This document shows positions 44,210 to 54,306 of a stretch of 64,000 bases of DNA, one piece after another. Made by a program: the position numbers and the translations under genes. A model generated the notes under the pieces. It had not been told where the DNA came from, made no database searches, and was given only the letters and a program-made list of their open reading frames with translations. Within the stretch, counting starts at the first letter, position 1. Every line of letters begins with the position of its first letter. Origin of the DNA: Saprospiraceae bacterium. GTDB taxonomy: Bacteria > Bacteroidota > Bacteroidia > Chitinophagales > Saprospiraceae. The stretch is from assembly GCA_030729925.1 (NCBI GenBank), contig JANQWK010000033.1, positions 49,782 to 113,781 on the forward strand, written 5' to 3'.

Positions 44210-44935
44210 ATGAACAGTACAAATAAGGTTATAGGATTTACGCTCATCATGACTGTCTTTGTAGCGGTCTTATTGACGGGTCTCCGGGAGGTGACCAAAG
44301 AGAAGGCGGCTTTGAATGAGGAGATTTTCAATAAGCGCGCTATCTTAATGGCCGTTGAAAAACATTTGCCGGATGGCAAAAAGGTTAAGGACCTTACCGA
44401 TGGAGATGTGGCTGGCATATTTGGTTCCAATATCGAGCAGGTGGGTTTGAATATGGCAGGAGAGCCGGTAGAGGGCGTTTTGGCAGAGGATATTGATATG
44501 GCGAAAGAGCGCAAGAAGCCGGAGGCGGATCGCTTGCTTCCGCTGTATGTATATACCCAGGGCGACCAGAAGTTCTACATCATTTCTATCCGAGGCAATG
44601 GGCTTTGGGACGAAATCTGGGGTAATATTGCCCTGGAGGGTGATCTTTCCACCATTACCGGTGCTGCTTTTGACCACAAAGGTGAAACGCCGGGTCTGGG
44701 GGCAGAGATCAAGGACAACCCGGGCTTTGGTACACAGTTTGCGGGCAAATCCATCTACGATGAGCAGGGCAATTATACTTCCATAACCGTGCGCAAAGGG
44801 GGTGCAAAAGACCCTAAGCATGATGTGGATGGGATATCCGGAGCAACTGTTACCGGCGATGGCGTCACGGAAATGTTGCAGCGTGGGATTAAGTACTACG
44901 AACCTTATTTTGCGAAGCTGAAGTCTAATATATAA
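44210..44935 (+). CDS. nqrC: Na+-NQR subunit C
   Basis: A 241 aa subunit with one N-terminal transmembrane helix (VIGFTLIMTVFVAVLLTGL) and a periplasmic FMN-binding domain. The phosphoester-linked FMN is predicted on T213 in VDGISGATVTGDGV. GLWDEIWGNIALEGDLSTI and HKGETPGLGAEIKD are family-typical. It passes electrons between the 2Fe-2S/iron centre and the NqrB flavin. Confidence 0.95.
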   Translation: MNSTNKVIGFTLIMTVFVAVLLTGLREVTKEKAALNEEIFNKRAILMAVEKHLPDGKKVKDLTDGDVAGIFGSNIEQVGLNMAGEPVEGVLAEDIDMAKERKKPEADRLLPLYVYTQGDQKFYIISIRGNGLWDEIWGNIALEGDLSTITGAAFDHKGETPGLGAEIKDNPGFGTQFAGKSIYDEQGNYTSITVRKGGAKDPKHDVDGISGATVTGDGVTEMLQRGIKYYEPYFAKLKSNI

Positions 44936-44974
44936 TCATAGACCTGTTTGTACAGGGAACAAATAAACAGCATT

Positions 44975-45700
44975 ATGGCAGATACCTCCGTAAAAGACAC
45001 CGCAATTGGTGTTGAAGAAAAAGAGCCCCTGTTCGGGAAAAAAGAACGCAAGTTGTTAACGGATCCGTTGAGTGACAACAACCCCATTACAGTACAGGTA
45101 CTGGGTATTTGCTCGGCGTTGGCCGTTACTTCTCTGGTACTTCCTTCGCTGGTGATGGCGGTGGCGGTTATTTTTGTGACCGCTTTTTCGAACCTGTTTA
45201 CTTCGATGTTGCGGAATTACATTCCCAAGCAGGTTCGTATGATCGTGCAGCTGGTGATTATTGCTACGCTGGTGACGGTGGTAGAGCTGGCACTCAAGTA
45301 TTTGAATTATCCGGTGTACAAGCAGTTGTCGGTTTATATCGGTCTGATCATCACCAATTGCATTGTGATGGGTCGCTTGGAGGCGTTTGCGATGGCCAAT
45401 AAACCCTGGCGTTCGTTCCTGGATGGCATTGGCAATGGATTGGGCTATGGGGCTATCCTGCTGATCATTGGGGTTATCCGCGAAGTGTTTGGCAAGGGTA
45501 CGCTTTTTGCCGGTACAGGTATAGAGTTGAAGATTATCGGTCCGAATGCAGACTTTTTGATCAACACTACAGAGAGCGTGTTGTTTGGTTGGTACACCAA
45601 CAACAACTTGATGGTGTTGCCTGCTGCGGCCATGTTTATCATCGGTATTTTGATCTGGATTCAGCGCAGCATCAATCCAAAGTTGGTTGATATTTCCTAA
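44975..45700 (+). CDS. nqrD: Na+-NQR subunit D
   Basis: A 241 aa membrane subunit with about six helices, homologous to NqrE/RnfE. With NqrE it ligates the intramembrane iron centre. Conserved parts include LSDNNPITVQVLGICSALAV, VYIGLIITNCIVMGRLEAFA and GLGYGAILLIIGVIREVFGK. The ATG at 44975 is preferred over one 9 codons upstream. The N-terminal 30-residue hydrophilic stretch is longer than in Vibrio. Confidence 0.95.
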   Translation: MADTSVKDTAIGVEEKEPLFGKKERKLLTDPLSDNNPITVQVLGICSALAVTSLVLPSLVMAVAVIFVTAFSNLFTSMLRNYIPKQVRMIVQLVIIATLVTVVELALKYLNYPVYKQLSVYIGLIITNCIVMGRLEAFAMANKPWRSFLDGIGNGLGYGAILLIIGVIREVFGKGTLFAGTGIELKIIGPNADFLINTTESVLFGWYTNNNLMVLPAAAMFIIGILIWIQRSINPKLVDIS

Positions 45701-45747
45701 TCCTGTTTGTAAGGACCGATTTTTAACTTTTCGAAAATTTTACACTC

Positions 45748-46359
45748 ATGGGAGAGTTCTTTAATGTTTTTATAAAAGCGGCGTTCGTAGAGAACCTCGT
45801 ACTGGCTTACTTTCTTGGTATGTGTTCTTACCTGGCTGTTTCGAAGTCTGTCAAAACGGCTTTTGGTCTTGGACTGGCTGTTATCTTTGTATTGGGCATC
45901 ACGATGCCGATCAACTGGCTGATCAACGAGCATTTGCTAAGCGAGGGCGGTATCTTTGGCATGGATCTTACTTTTTTGCGCTTTATCCTCTTTATCGCGG
46001 TAATTGCTTCGATGGTGCAGTTGGTAGAAATGGTGGTTGAAAAATATTCGCCTTCTTTGTATGCAGCGTTGGGTATTTTCCTTCCATTGATTACGGTTAA
46101 CTGTGCGATCCTGGGTGGCTCTCTTTTTATGGTTTCCCGGGAGTACACGCTTTCCAATTCGATTGCTTTCGGTCTGGGTGGCGGCTTCGGCTGGTTCCTG
46201 GCTATTATTGCGATAGCAGCTATTCGCGAGAAGATGAAATATTCCAATGTCCCGGGACCTTTGAGGGGTTTGGGCATGGCTTTCATTCTTACCGGCCTGA
46301 TGGGTATTGCTTTTATGAGTTTGCTGGGTATTGACCCTGCGGCTTTTGCCTCGAATTAA
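45748..46359 (+). CDS. nqrE: Na+-NQR subunit E
   Basis: A 203 aa membrane subunit with about six helices, inverted in topology relative to NqrD. Recognisable stretches are FVENLVLAYFLGMCSYLAVS and LITVNCAILGGSLFMVSREY, whose Cys residues (MCSYL, NCAIL) match those that bind the shared iron centre. It is spaced 47 bp from nqrD and 29 bp from nqrF. Confidence 0.95.
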   Translation: MGEFFNVFIKAAFVENLVLAYFLGMCSYLAVSKSVKTAFGLGLAVIFVLGITMPINWLINEHLLSEGGIFGMDLTFLRFILFIAVIASMVQLVEMVVEKYSPSLYAALGIFLPLITVNCAILGGSLFMVSREYTLSNSIAFGLGGGFGWFLAIIAIAAIREKMKYSNVPGPLRGLGMAFILTGLMGIAFMSLLGIDPAAFASN

Positions 46360-46388
46360 ATTCGAAAAACTTTACAATCTGATATACC

Positions 46389-47678
46389 ATGATATTACTG
46401 TTTAGTTTCCAAACCATGATCTTCGCTGTAGTGGTTTTCACAGCGGTGATTCTCGCGTTGTCGTTCATGCTGATTTATGCAAGAAAGCGCCTGGTTCCCC
46501 AGGGCGATGTAAAGATCATCATCAATGGCGATGAGGAAAATCCCCTGTTGGTACAGCCAGGGTCTTCTCTTTTGTCTGCCCTGTCAGAAAGAAGTATATT
46601 TTTGCCTTCTGCATGTGGAGGTGGAGGTACCTGCGCCATGTGCGAGTGCCATGTGGACGCTGGCGGAGGTGATGTGTTGCCTACGGAAATGAACCACCTG
46701 ACGCGTCGGGAAGTAGCGGAGCACAAACGACTTGCATGCCAGGTGAAGGTTCGCCAGGATATGCGCATCCGCATTCCGGAAGAAATTTTCGGGATCAAGA
46801 AGTGGGAGTGCGAGGTGGTTTCCAATTACAACGTGGCTACTTTTATCAAAGAGTTTGTGGTTCGCTTGCCGGAAGGTGAACACCTGGAGTTCGAGTCCGG
46901 AGGGTATATCCAGATTGATGTGCCCAAGATTGAGGTGGATTTCAAAGGTATGGATATTACAGCCCATCCTCGTATGGGCAAAAAGCCGGATGAGTTCCGC
47001 CCCGAGTGGGATAAGTTCCAACTGTGGGATTTGAAAATGAAAAACGATGAGGAACAGTTCCGCGCTTATTCCATGGCGAATCACCCGGCAGAGGGTAATA
47101 TCGTGATGCTGAATATCCGGATTGCTACGCCACCCTGGGACCGCAAGGCGAATGGATGGATGCAGGTTAACCCCGGTGTGTGCTCTTCTTATGTGTTCTC
47201 TCGCGTACCCGGTGACAAGGTGACCGTATCAGGTCCTTATGGTGAGTTTTTCATCAAACCAACGAAAAAGGAGATGATTTATATCGGAGGTGGTGCCGGT
47301 ATGGCGCCCCTGCGTTCTCATATTTTCCATTTGTTCCACACCCTGAAAACCCGCGACAGAAAGGTTTCTTACTGGTACGGAGGGCGTTCTTCGCGCGAGT
47401 TGTTCTACACCGAAGATTTTAGGAATATAGAGAAGGACTACGATAATTTTACCTACAATATCGCTTTGTCCGAGCCACTTCCCGAGGACAACTGGACAGG
47501 CCCGGTTGGGTTTATCCACCAGGTGTTACTCGACAATTACCTGAAAAATCACCCGGAACCGGAAGAGGTGGAGTACTACCTTTGCGGTCCTCCGATGATG
47601 CTCCAGGCTGTGATGAAGATGTTGGACAACCTGGGTGTGCCAGAAAGTAACATCGCCTTCGACGATTTCGGAAGTTGA
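46389..47678 (+). CDS. nqrF: Na+-NQR subunit F, NADH-oxidising
   Basis: A 429 aa subunit that takes electrons from NADH. It has an N-terminal transmembrane helix, then a plant-ferredoxin-type [2Fe-2S] domain with C76, C82, C85 ([14 protein letters not shown]) and C117 (RLACQVKV). A ferredoxin-reductase domain follows with the FAD motif RAYSMANHP and NADH motif [14 protein letters not shown]. The C-terminus carries [13 protein letters not shown] and DDFGS. All cluster ligands are present. Last gene of the operon, followed by a strong terminator. Confidence 0.96.
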   Translation: MILLFSFQTMIFAVVVFTAVILALSFMLIYARKRLVPQGDVKIIINGDEENPLLVQPGSSLLSALSERSIFLPSACGGGGTCAMCECHVDAGGGDVLPTEMNHLTRREVAEHKRLACQVKVRQDMRIRIPEEIFGIKKWECEVVSNYNVATFIKEFVVRLPEGEHLEFESGGYIQIDVPKIEVDFKGMDITAHPRMGKKPDEFRPEWDKFQLWDLKMKNDEEQFRAYSMANHPAEGNIVMLNIRIATPPWDRKANGWMQVNPGVCSSYVFSRVPGDKVTVSGPYGEFFIKPTKKEMIYIGGGAGMAPLRSHIFHLFHTLKTRDRKVSYWYGGRSSRELFYTEDFRNIEKDYDNFTYNIALSEPLPEDNWTGPVGFIHQVLLDNYLKNHPEPEEVEYYLCGPPMMLQAVMKMLDNLGVPESNIAFDDFGS

Positions 47679-47696
47679 TGATCGTTTTGGCAAACT

Positions 47697-47739
47697 AAAA
47701 AAGCCCTTTCGCAGTTTCTGTTGAAAGGGCTTTTTTTTT
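47697..47739 (+). terminator. Intrinsic terminator of the nqr operon
   Basis: A 14-bp stem of AAAAAAGCCCTTTC and its complement, a 12-nt loop and a run of nine T begin 18 bp after the nqrF stop. Confidence 0.93.
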
Positions 47740-47854
47740 GACTGCTTGTCAGTCGAATATTACCCGCCCTTTATCGAAACGTTAAGGTTTGCATCATTTT
47801 TTTCTTCGATTTTAATATTTCATTATTCTATCTCATCAAAAAAAATCAGGCATC

Positions 47855-48577
47855 ATGTTGAAAAATTTGTTTTTTTTGCTGGCAGTTGTAGTTGCTATTC
47901 CAACTTTGCAGGCGCAATCCGTGGATGAAATTCTGGATCAGTATTTCGAGAATACAGGCGGAAAGGAAAACTGGCTACAACTCAATACCCAGAGTGTCCG
48001 GGCAAAAATGGAAATGCAAGGCATGGAGTTTCCCGCGACGATGGTTTCTAAACGTCCCAACAAAACCAAGCTTACCATTGATATCCAAGGTATGCAGATG
48101 GTGATGGCTACGGACGGAGAAACCAATTGGATGGTCAATCCCATGATGGGAAGTACAGAGGCACAGGTTATGCCCGAAGCCCAAGCCAAAGACTTCGAAC
48201 GGCAGAAGTTTGAGAGCGAGTTCCTGAATTATCAGGAAAAAGGACACAAGGTGGCACTGGAAGGTAAGGAAACCGTGGACGGCGTGGAGTGCTTCAAGGT
48301 GAAATTAGAGAAAAAAGACGGTGAGGTAGAGTTTCACTACTTCGATACCGAGAATTATGTGGTCATTATGTACGAGGCTTTTGTGACCGACGGTCCTATG
48401 AAAGGCCAGGAGGTAAAAACCTACTTCAGCGATTATCAGGAAGTGGATGGTTTTATGCTTCCACACTACATCGAGTCCAAAATGGGGGGGATGACGCTTC
48501 AAAAGATGACTTTCGAACAGTACGAACTCAACAACGATATCGCAGATACCGAGTTCGCCTTCCCTAAGAAGAATTAG
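47855..48577 (+). CDS. Periplasmic LolA/LolB-fold (outer-membrane lipoprotein-sorting-like) protein
   Basis: A 240 aa exported protein with a signal peptide (LFFLLAVVVAIPTLQAQ). SVDEILDQYFENTGGKENWL is the start usual for this Bacteroidota family, followed by half-barrel strands (RAKMEMQGMEFPATMV, GMQMVMATDGETNWMVNP) and a terminal DTEFAFP. The fold suggests binding of a lipid or acyl group, but a true lipoprotein carrier role is unproven. It has its own terminator at 48612 and precedes the VPS10-type gene. Methionine content in the middle is high. Confidence 0.82.
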   Translation: MLKNLFFLLAVVVAIPTLQAQSVDEILDQYFENTGGKENWLQLNTQSVRAKMEMQGMEFPATMVSKRPNKTKLTIDIQGMQMVMATDGETNWMVNPMMGSTEAQVMPEAQAKDFERQKFESEFLNYQEKGHKVALEGKETVDGVECFKVKLEKKDGEVEFHYFDTENYVVIMYEAFVTDGPMKGQEVKTYFSDYQEVDGFMLPHYIESKMGGMTLQKMTFEQYELNNDIADTEFAFPKKN

Positions 48578-48611
48578 GATTTACACATCCATTTTTTGTG
48601 ATTTTATTTGC

Positions 48612-48649
48612 AGGGGTAGCGGAATAACCATTCTTCTACCCCTTTTTTT
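48612..48649 (+). terminator. Intrinsic terminator
   Basis: AGGGGTAG pairs with CTACCCCT around a 16-nt loop that contains an inner GAAT/ATTC pairing, followed by TTTTTTT. It separates the LolA-like gene from the VPS10-type gene. Confidence 0.75.
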
Positions 48650-48663
48650 AAAATTTTCCTTCC

Positions 48664-51600
48664 ATGAGATCTATTTTCCTTTATGTAAGCATTGTTTTGC
48701 TTGCCTGCTCTGTGCAGGCTCAGGAGTCGAATATCAATTACGACGGCGTGGTGAATGCCTTGTATGCCCGACAAATCGGCCCCGCGGTGATGAGCGGCAG
48801 GGTGTCGAGCCTGGCTGCCGTGGATAGTAAACCTGAAATCATCTATGTGGGCAGCGCCGGCGGAGGTGTCTGGAAGTCTGTTTCCGGAGGCGTGGCTTTT
48901 CGACCTATCTTCGACGATTATCCGCAGTCCATCGGGAAGGTGACCGTGGATCAGCGCCAGCCGGAGACGGTATGGGTGGGTACCGGGGAGCCCTGGGTGC
49001 GCAATAGCGTTTCGATCGGGAATGGTGTTTACAAGAGTACCGATGGGGGCACGAGTTGGTCGCACCTCGGATTGGAAGCTACCGAACGCATTTCTGATAT
49101 CGTGGTCAATCCCCTGCATTCCGATACGGTTTATGTGGCAGCATTGGGACACCTCTGGAACGCGAATGCCGAGCGGGGAGTCTTCAAGACTACCGATGGG
49201 GGGCAGACCTGGGAAAAAGTACTGTACATAGATGAACATACCGGGGCGGCCGACCTGGCGATTGATCCCGCTGACCCGGAAACGGTCTATGCTGCGATGT
49301 GGAGTTTTCGCCGCTGGCCCGATTTTTTTGATTCCGGTTTTACCGGTACGAGCGCTTTGCATAAGTCCACCGATGGCGGTAAAACCTGGAAGGTGCTTTC
49401 CAATGGATTGCCCGAGGGCAAATTGGGGCGCATGGCAGTGGCCGTGGCTCCGTCTAACCCCGATGTGTTGTACCTGAGCGTGGAGACCGACCAAAAGGAG
49501 AAGAAGGGCTTGTACCGCTCTACCGATAAAGGGGAGTCCTGGTCGCTTGCCAGCACCGATTTTAATACCACCGTTCGACCTTTCTACTTTTCTCAGCTTA
49601 CGATTGACCCCAAGAACGATAGTATCGTCGTGAAGGCCGGTTTACAGGCTATTTTTAGCGAGGATGCCGCACGTACTTTCCGGGCTATGGATGGTTCCGT
49701 TCACTCCGATGTCCACGATGCCTGGATTGATCCCAATAACACCAAACACGTGCTGCTGGCTACCGATGGTGGGGTGTATGAGTCACACGACCGAGGCTAT
49801 TCGTTTCGGCATTGGGGCAACCTGCCGCTTTCCCAGTATTATCGGGTGAGCGTGGACAACCACAAGCCTTTCCGGATTTATGGCGGTCTGCAGGACAATG
49901 GTTCCTGGTATGGGCCTTCGGCAAAACCAGGCGGCATTACCAATGCAGATTGGGTGAATACGTTTGGCGGCGATGGTTTTTATTGCTTCCGTCACCCGGT
50001 TCAGGACAATTTTATTTTTACCGAGTTTCAGGGGGGTATGATCCTCCGCTATGACGAGGCTACCGGTAATGTGAAGTGGATCAGACCCTATCCCAAAGGC
50101 GAAGAGTCCAAATATCGCTTCAATTGGAATTCTCCTATCCACCTCAGCCCCAACCAACCCGAGCGGATTTACTTCGGATCGCAGTATTTGTTTATGTCCG
50201 AAGATATGGGCGAGTCCTGGCAACGCATTTCCCCCGACCTGAGTACCAACGATCCGGAAAAGCAACGACAAAAGTCATCCGGTGGGCTGAGCATTGATAA
50301 TTCTACCGCAGAAAATCATTGTACGATTTATGCGATCGCCGAGTCTCCCCAAGATGCCAATACGATATGGGCCGGAACCGATGATGGGAATCTTCAGGTG
50401 AGTACCGATCTGGGCAAAACTTGGAGGAATGTGATCGCCAATGTGCCCGGATTGCCCAAAAATACCTGGGTGAGCTATATCGAACCCGGACATTTCGATG
50501 CACAAACGGCTTATGTTGTCTTTGACGGACATCGCAGCGGCGACAAAACTCCTTATGCGTTTGTGACCAACGACCTGGGCAAAACCTGGACTGCGTTGAA
50601 TACCAGTGCTATCGAAACTTATGCCCTGAGTATCCGCGAAGACCTGGTTAATCCGGATCTGCTGTTCCTGGGTACCGAGATGGGTTTGTATGTGTCCCTG
50701 GACAAGGGCAGCTCCTGGACCCGCTTCGAAAATAATGTGCCTAAAGTCGGTATCCCCGATATGGTGATCCACCCCCGTGACCACGCACTGGTGCTGGGTA
50801 CCCACGGCCGGGGCATCATCATCATTGACGATATTTCGACCTGGCGACAGTTTACCCCGGCTATCGCCGAAAAAAAATTACACTTCTTTGAAATGACTCC
50901 GACTATCCTGAGAGATCCAGGCAACGGCGGCGGATGGTTCGGGGGAAGTGCCAATTATACCGGCCCCAATCCGGGGACGGCTGCCCGTATCGCTTACTAT
51001 ATGCCCCAGCGACATACTTTCGGTAAAATGTATATGGAGGTGTATAAAGATGGTGAACTGATCAAAACTTTACAGGCAGGAAAGAGCGGGGGAGTGAATA
51101 TTGTCGAAATGCCGACCGCGATTGACCGACCCAAAGCCGCACCTACCAAAAACCGCATGGCGCTCGGCGGAACGATATTCGGGCCAAATCTGGAGGCCGG
51201 GAAGTACGAAGTGAAATTGATTAAGGGTAAGGAAACCTACACCACTGCCTTTGAATTGGTACACGATTCCGCTTCTCCCTATACGCCGGAGGAACGCACC
51301 CTGCAATACGAGACCGTGATGAAGTTGTATGCGATGACCGAGCAATTGGCCTACATCTACCAAATTCTGGATGAGATCGGAGGGCAGGCAGCTGCTATCG
51401 CTTCAGCCGATCCTGCTATCCAGGAACTACTAAAATCGCTGGACAGTAAGTCGAAAGCACTCCGCGAGCAGTTTGTGGCCCTGGAAGGCGATTTTTACGT
51501 GGATTCCGACGAGCGGCTTCGGGAAAGGATTGCCGAGATGTATATGCAGGTGAGTAATTTCCCAGGGAAACCTACCCAGACCCAGTTGGATCAGACCGGT

Positions 51601-51774
51601 AGTCTCAGCACCGAGATGCAGGCTGTCGAAGCTACCGTCAATCAGTTTCTGGAAGAAGAACTCAAGCCCGTAAACGACAAACTGACCGAAGCGGGAATAC
51701 CGGTGATCAAGTATGCTTCTTTCAGCGATTTTAAAGAGGGAAAATTGAAAAGTAGTGGACAGGGTAAACCCTAA
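48664..51774 (+). CDS. Exported VPS10/sortilin-like BNR-repeat propeller protein
   Basis: A 1036 aa protein with a signal peptide (YVSIVLLACSVQAQ) and a large beta-propeller. Asp-box/BNR motifs recur (KSTDGGTSW, KTTDGGQTW, KSTDGGKTW, RSTDKGESW, MSEDMGESW, VSTDLGKTW, VTNDLGKTW, VSLDKGSSW), giving sortilin/VPS10-like blades over about 1-720. The C-terminal region (about 850-1036) is helical (LQYETVMKLYAMTEQLAYIY). Related proteins are often labelled glycosyl hydrolase without proof. It is followed at 47 bp by a metalloprotease and then an M28 peptidase, so a peptide- or protein-binding role is an attractive inference. No T9SS tail is present. Confidence 0.87.
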   Translation: MRSIFLYVSIVLLACSVQAQESNINYDGVVNALYARQIGPAVMSGRVSSLAAVDSKPEIIYVGSAGGGVWKSVSGGVAFRPIFDDYPQSIGKVTVDQRQPETVWVGTGEPWVRNSVSIGNGVYKSTDGGTSWSHLGLEATERISDIVVNPLHSDTVYVAALGHLWNANAERGVFKTTDGGQTWEKVLYIDEHTGAADLAIDPADPETVYAAMWSFRRWPDFFDSGFTGTSALHKSTDGGKTWKVLSNGLPEGKLGRMAVAVAPSNPDVLYLSVETDQKEKKGLYRSTDKGESWSLASTDFNTTVRPFYFSQLTIDPKNDSIVVKAGLQAIFSEDAARTFRAMDGSVHSDVHDAWIDPNNTKHVLLATDGGVYESHDRGYSFRHWGNLPLSQYYRVSVDNHKPFRIYGGLQDNGSWYGPSAKPGGITNADWVNTFGGDGFYCFRHPVQDNFIFTEFQGGMILRYDEATGNVKWIRPYPKGEESKYRFNWNSPIHLSPNQPERIYFGSQYLFMSEDMGESWQRISPDLSTNDPEKQRQKSSGGLSIDNSTAENHCTIYAIAESPQDANTIWAGTDDGNLQVSTDLGKTWRNVIANVPGLPKNTWVSYIEPGHFDAQTAYVVFDGHRSGDKTPYAFVTNDLGKTWTALNTSAIETYALSIREDLVNPDLLFLGTEMGLYVSLDKGSSWTRFENNVPKVGIPDMVIHPRDHALVLGTHGRGIIIIDDISTWRQFTPAIAEKKLHFFEMTPTILRDPGNGGGWFGGSANYTGPNPGTAARIAYYMPQRHTFGKMYMEVYKDGELIKTLQAGKSGGVNIVEMPTAIDRPKAAPTKNRMALGGTIFGPNLEAGKYEVKLIKGKETYTTAFELVHDSASPYTPEERTLQYETVMKLYAMTEQLAYIYQILDEIGGQAAAIASADPAIQELLKSLDSKSKALREQFVALEGDFYVDSDERLRERIAEMYMQVSNFPGKPTQTQLDQTGSLSTEMQAVEATVNQFLEEELKPVNDKLTEAGIPVIKYASFSDFKEGKLKSSGQGKP

Positions 51775-51821
51775 AATTTTTACTATCTTCCAACTATCAT
51801 TTGATGTAAAAACGAAAAACC

Positions 51822-54278
51822 ATGCTAAAATTGTTGTTGACGGGGCTTTTTGCCGTTTGTCTGACTTTCTCCGCCGCCCTTGCCCAGTCGGGTACGGGTG
51901 GAGAAAGTCAGGACAAAAAGAAACCGAAAAGCGATCTCAAATCCTTCGCTGAACTGATTACCGAAGAGGCCGTGAGCGATCCCGGGCTTTTCAACGTACA
52001 CCGAGTCGGCGAAAAGGTATATTACGAGATTCCTTTCGCGCACCTGAACAAGGATATGCTGCTGATCAGCCGGATCGTGCAAAGTCCGACCAACCTCAGT
52101 CCTTTTACCCATGCGGGTTCAAAAGTGGCAGAACAGGTGGTGCACTGGGAGTTGAAAGACAAAAAAGTACTGCTTAAAGTGATGTCTTTTGCCAATGTTG
52201 CCGATGAGGAGTTGCCGATCGCACGCTCTGTGGCCTACAACAATTTTGCGCCTATCGTAAAAGCGTTCAAAGTGGAGGCCTATAATCCGGACTCTACGGG
52301 ATTGCTGATAGAGGTCTCTAAGTTGTTTACCGAGGATGTACAGGCGATCAGTGGACTTAATTCCCGGCTTCGCGCCGAGTATAAGGTCAACCGACTGGAT
52401 GGCGATCGGAGTTTCATTGATCGGGTTCAGGCTTTTCCCATCAATATTGAGGTGACCCACACCATGACCTACAACGCGGGTTCACCTCCTGCCAATGCCA
52501 ATACCGGAACGATCAGCATGCAGATGAACCAGTCTATGATTCTTCTCCCGGAAGATCCCATGGTACCTCGTTTGCACGATCCCCGGGTGGGTTGGTTTAC
52601 CATCAGTCAGATTGACTACGGCTCGGAGGCCCTGAAATCGGACGAAAAGCGGTACATCCGCCGCTGGCGCCTGGAACCTAAAGATCCTGCAGCGTATGCG
52701 CGTGGCGAACTGGTGGAGCCGGTCAAACCTATTGTCTATTATCTCGATCCGGCTACCCCGGAAAAATGGCGCCCGTATTTTAGAAAAGGGATAGAAGACT
52801 GGAATGTGGCTTTTGAGGCTGCCGGCTTCAAAAATGCTATCATGGCAAAGGATCCGCCCAGCCCGGAAGAGGATCCGGATTTTAGTCCGGAGGATGCCCG
52901 CTATTCTGTGGTGCGGTATGTGGCCTCGACTACCCGGAATGCGGTAGGGCCAAGCGTTTCGGATCCGCGAACCGGAGAGATCATCGAGAGCGATATCATC
53001 TGGTACCACAACCACTTGCGGTCTTATCGCAACCGGTACCTTATCGAAACCGGTGGAGCCAACCCCCTGGCGCAAACCCTGGAAACTCCGGAATCGGAGA
53101 TCGGGGAGATGATGCGACGGGTGATCGCCCACGAAATCGGTCATGCCCTGGGCTTACCGCATAATATGAAAGCAAGTGCTGCCTACCCGGTGGATTCGCT
53201 TCGTTCAGGGACTTTCACCCAGCAATATGGCATCGCTGCGACCATCATGGATTACGCTCGGTACAATTATATAGCCCAGCCTGGTGACGAAAATATTCGC
53301 TTTGTCCGCCAGATGGGACCTTATGACAATTACGCCATCCACTGGGGCTACCGATACCTGCCGGGAATTACTTCACCCGAGGCCGAGTTGCCGGAACTGC
53401 GCCGTTGGATCAACGAAAAAGCAGGTGATCCGGTGTATATGTTTGGGTCTGCCAACGGCATTGACCCCGATTCACAGACCGAGGCGATCGGAGATGATCC
53501 GGTGCAGGCGAGTTGGTACGGGTTGCAAAACTTGAAAAGGGTGGTTCCCAACTTGATTGCCTGGACGACCAAGCCAGGAGAGGATTATTCAGATTTGGAG
53601 GAGATATACGGCGAGGTACTGGGAACCTGGAGCCGGTATATTGGTCATGTCGTGACGAATATTGGTGGGGTACATGAGACCCTCAAGTCTTCCGACCAGG
53701 AAGGGGTAGTGTATGCGCCGGTGGCAAAAAAAGACCAGCAGCGGGCACTTCAGTTTATGGTGCAACACGCATTTTCGAGCCACGACTGGCTCCTGGATCC
53801 TGCGATCATTCAGCGACTGAGCCCAACGGGGAGTTTGGAACAGGTAAGACAATTGCAAGCCAGACACCTCAACAGTATGCTTAGTCCGGATCGCCTTCAA
53901 CGCATGGCAGAGGCCGAAACCCTGTTGGGGTCCGGCGCGTATTCGGTGCTGGCGTGTATGGATGATCTGCAAAAGGGGATTTGGGCAGAGCTATTCCAGT
54001 CCCAGGTACCGGCAATAGGCAGTGTGCGGCGCAACCTGCAGCGCAGCTATCTCGAGCGTATGGCCTACTTGTTGCAGGGAACCTCGGAGGAAAGCAGAGG
54101 AGGAAGACGTCCGGAGATCCGACCGGAGCTGTCCGATGTGCAAGCCGTTGTGAAAGGGAAGTTGCAACAACTTTCAGGTGATCTTAAGAAGGCGGTGAAA
54201 AAAACAAGTGATCCTTTAACCCGGTATCACCTGCAGGATTGTCTGGATAGAATACACCTGGCGCTGAACCAGGATTGA
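51822..54278 (+). CDS. Exported zinc-dependent metalloprotease (DUF5117/DUF5118 type)
   Basis: An 818 aa protein with a signal peptide (LLLTGLFAVCLTFSAALAQ). DUF5118/DUF5117-like N-terminal domains (FAELITEEAVSDPGLFNVHR, RIVQSPTNLSPFTHAGS) occupy about 35-290. The metzincin-type domain carries H437-E438-x2-H441-x5-H447 (HEIGHALGLPH), preceded by ARYSVVRYVASTTRNAVGPS. The motif and layout match a Bacteroidota family of secreted zinc proteases. The zinc site is intact. It lies between the VPS10-type protein and the M28 peptidase in one probable operon, 28 bp from the latter. Confidence 0.9.
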   Translation: MLKLLLTGLFAVCLTFSAALAQSGTGGESQDKKKPKSDLKSFAELITEEAVSDPGLFNVHRVGEKVYYEIPFAHLNKDMLLISRIVQSPTNLSPFTHAGSKVAEQVVHWELKDKKVLLKVMSFANVADEELPIARSVAYNNFAPIVKAFKVEAYNPDSTGLLIEVSKLFTEDVQAISGLNSRLRAEYKVNRLDGDRSFIDRVQAFPINIEVTHTMTYNAGSPPANANTGTISMQMNQSMILLPEDPMVPRLHDPRVGWFTISQIDYGSEALKSDEKRYIRRWRLEPKDPAAYARGELVEPVKPIVYYLDPATPEKWRPYFRKGIEDWNVAFEAAGFKNAIMAKDPPSPEEDPDFSPEDARYSVVRYVASTTRNAVGPSVSDPRTGEIIESDIIWYHNHLRSYRNRYLIETGGANPLAQTLETPESEIGEMMRRVIAHEIGHALGLPHNMKASAAYPVDSLRSGTFTQQYGIAATIMDYARYNYIAQPGDENIRFVRQMGPYDNYAIHWGYRYLPGITSPEAELPELRRWINEKAGDPVYMFGSANGIDPDSQTEAIGDDPVQASWYGLQNLKRVVPNLIAWTTKPGEDYSDLEEIYGEVLGTWSRYIGHVVTNIGGVHETLKSSDQEGVVYAPVAKKDQQRALQFMVQHAFSSHDWLLDPAIIQRLSPTGSLEQVRQLQARHLNSMLSPDRLQRMAEAETLLGSGAYSVLACMDDLQKGIWAELFQSQVPAIGSVRRNLQRSYLERMAYLLQGTSEESRGGRRPEIRPELSDVQAVVKGKLQQLSGDLKKAVKKTSDPLTRYHLQDCLDRIHLALNQD

Positions 54279-54306
54279 TTTTATTGTTCTCTTAAATTAC
54301 TTATCA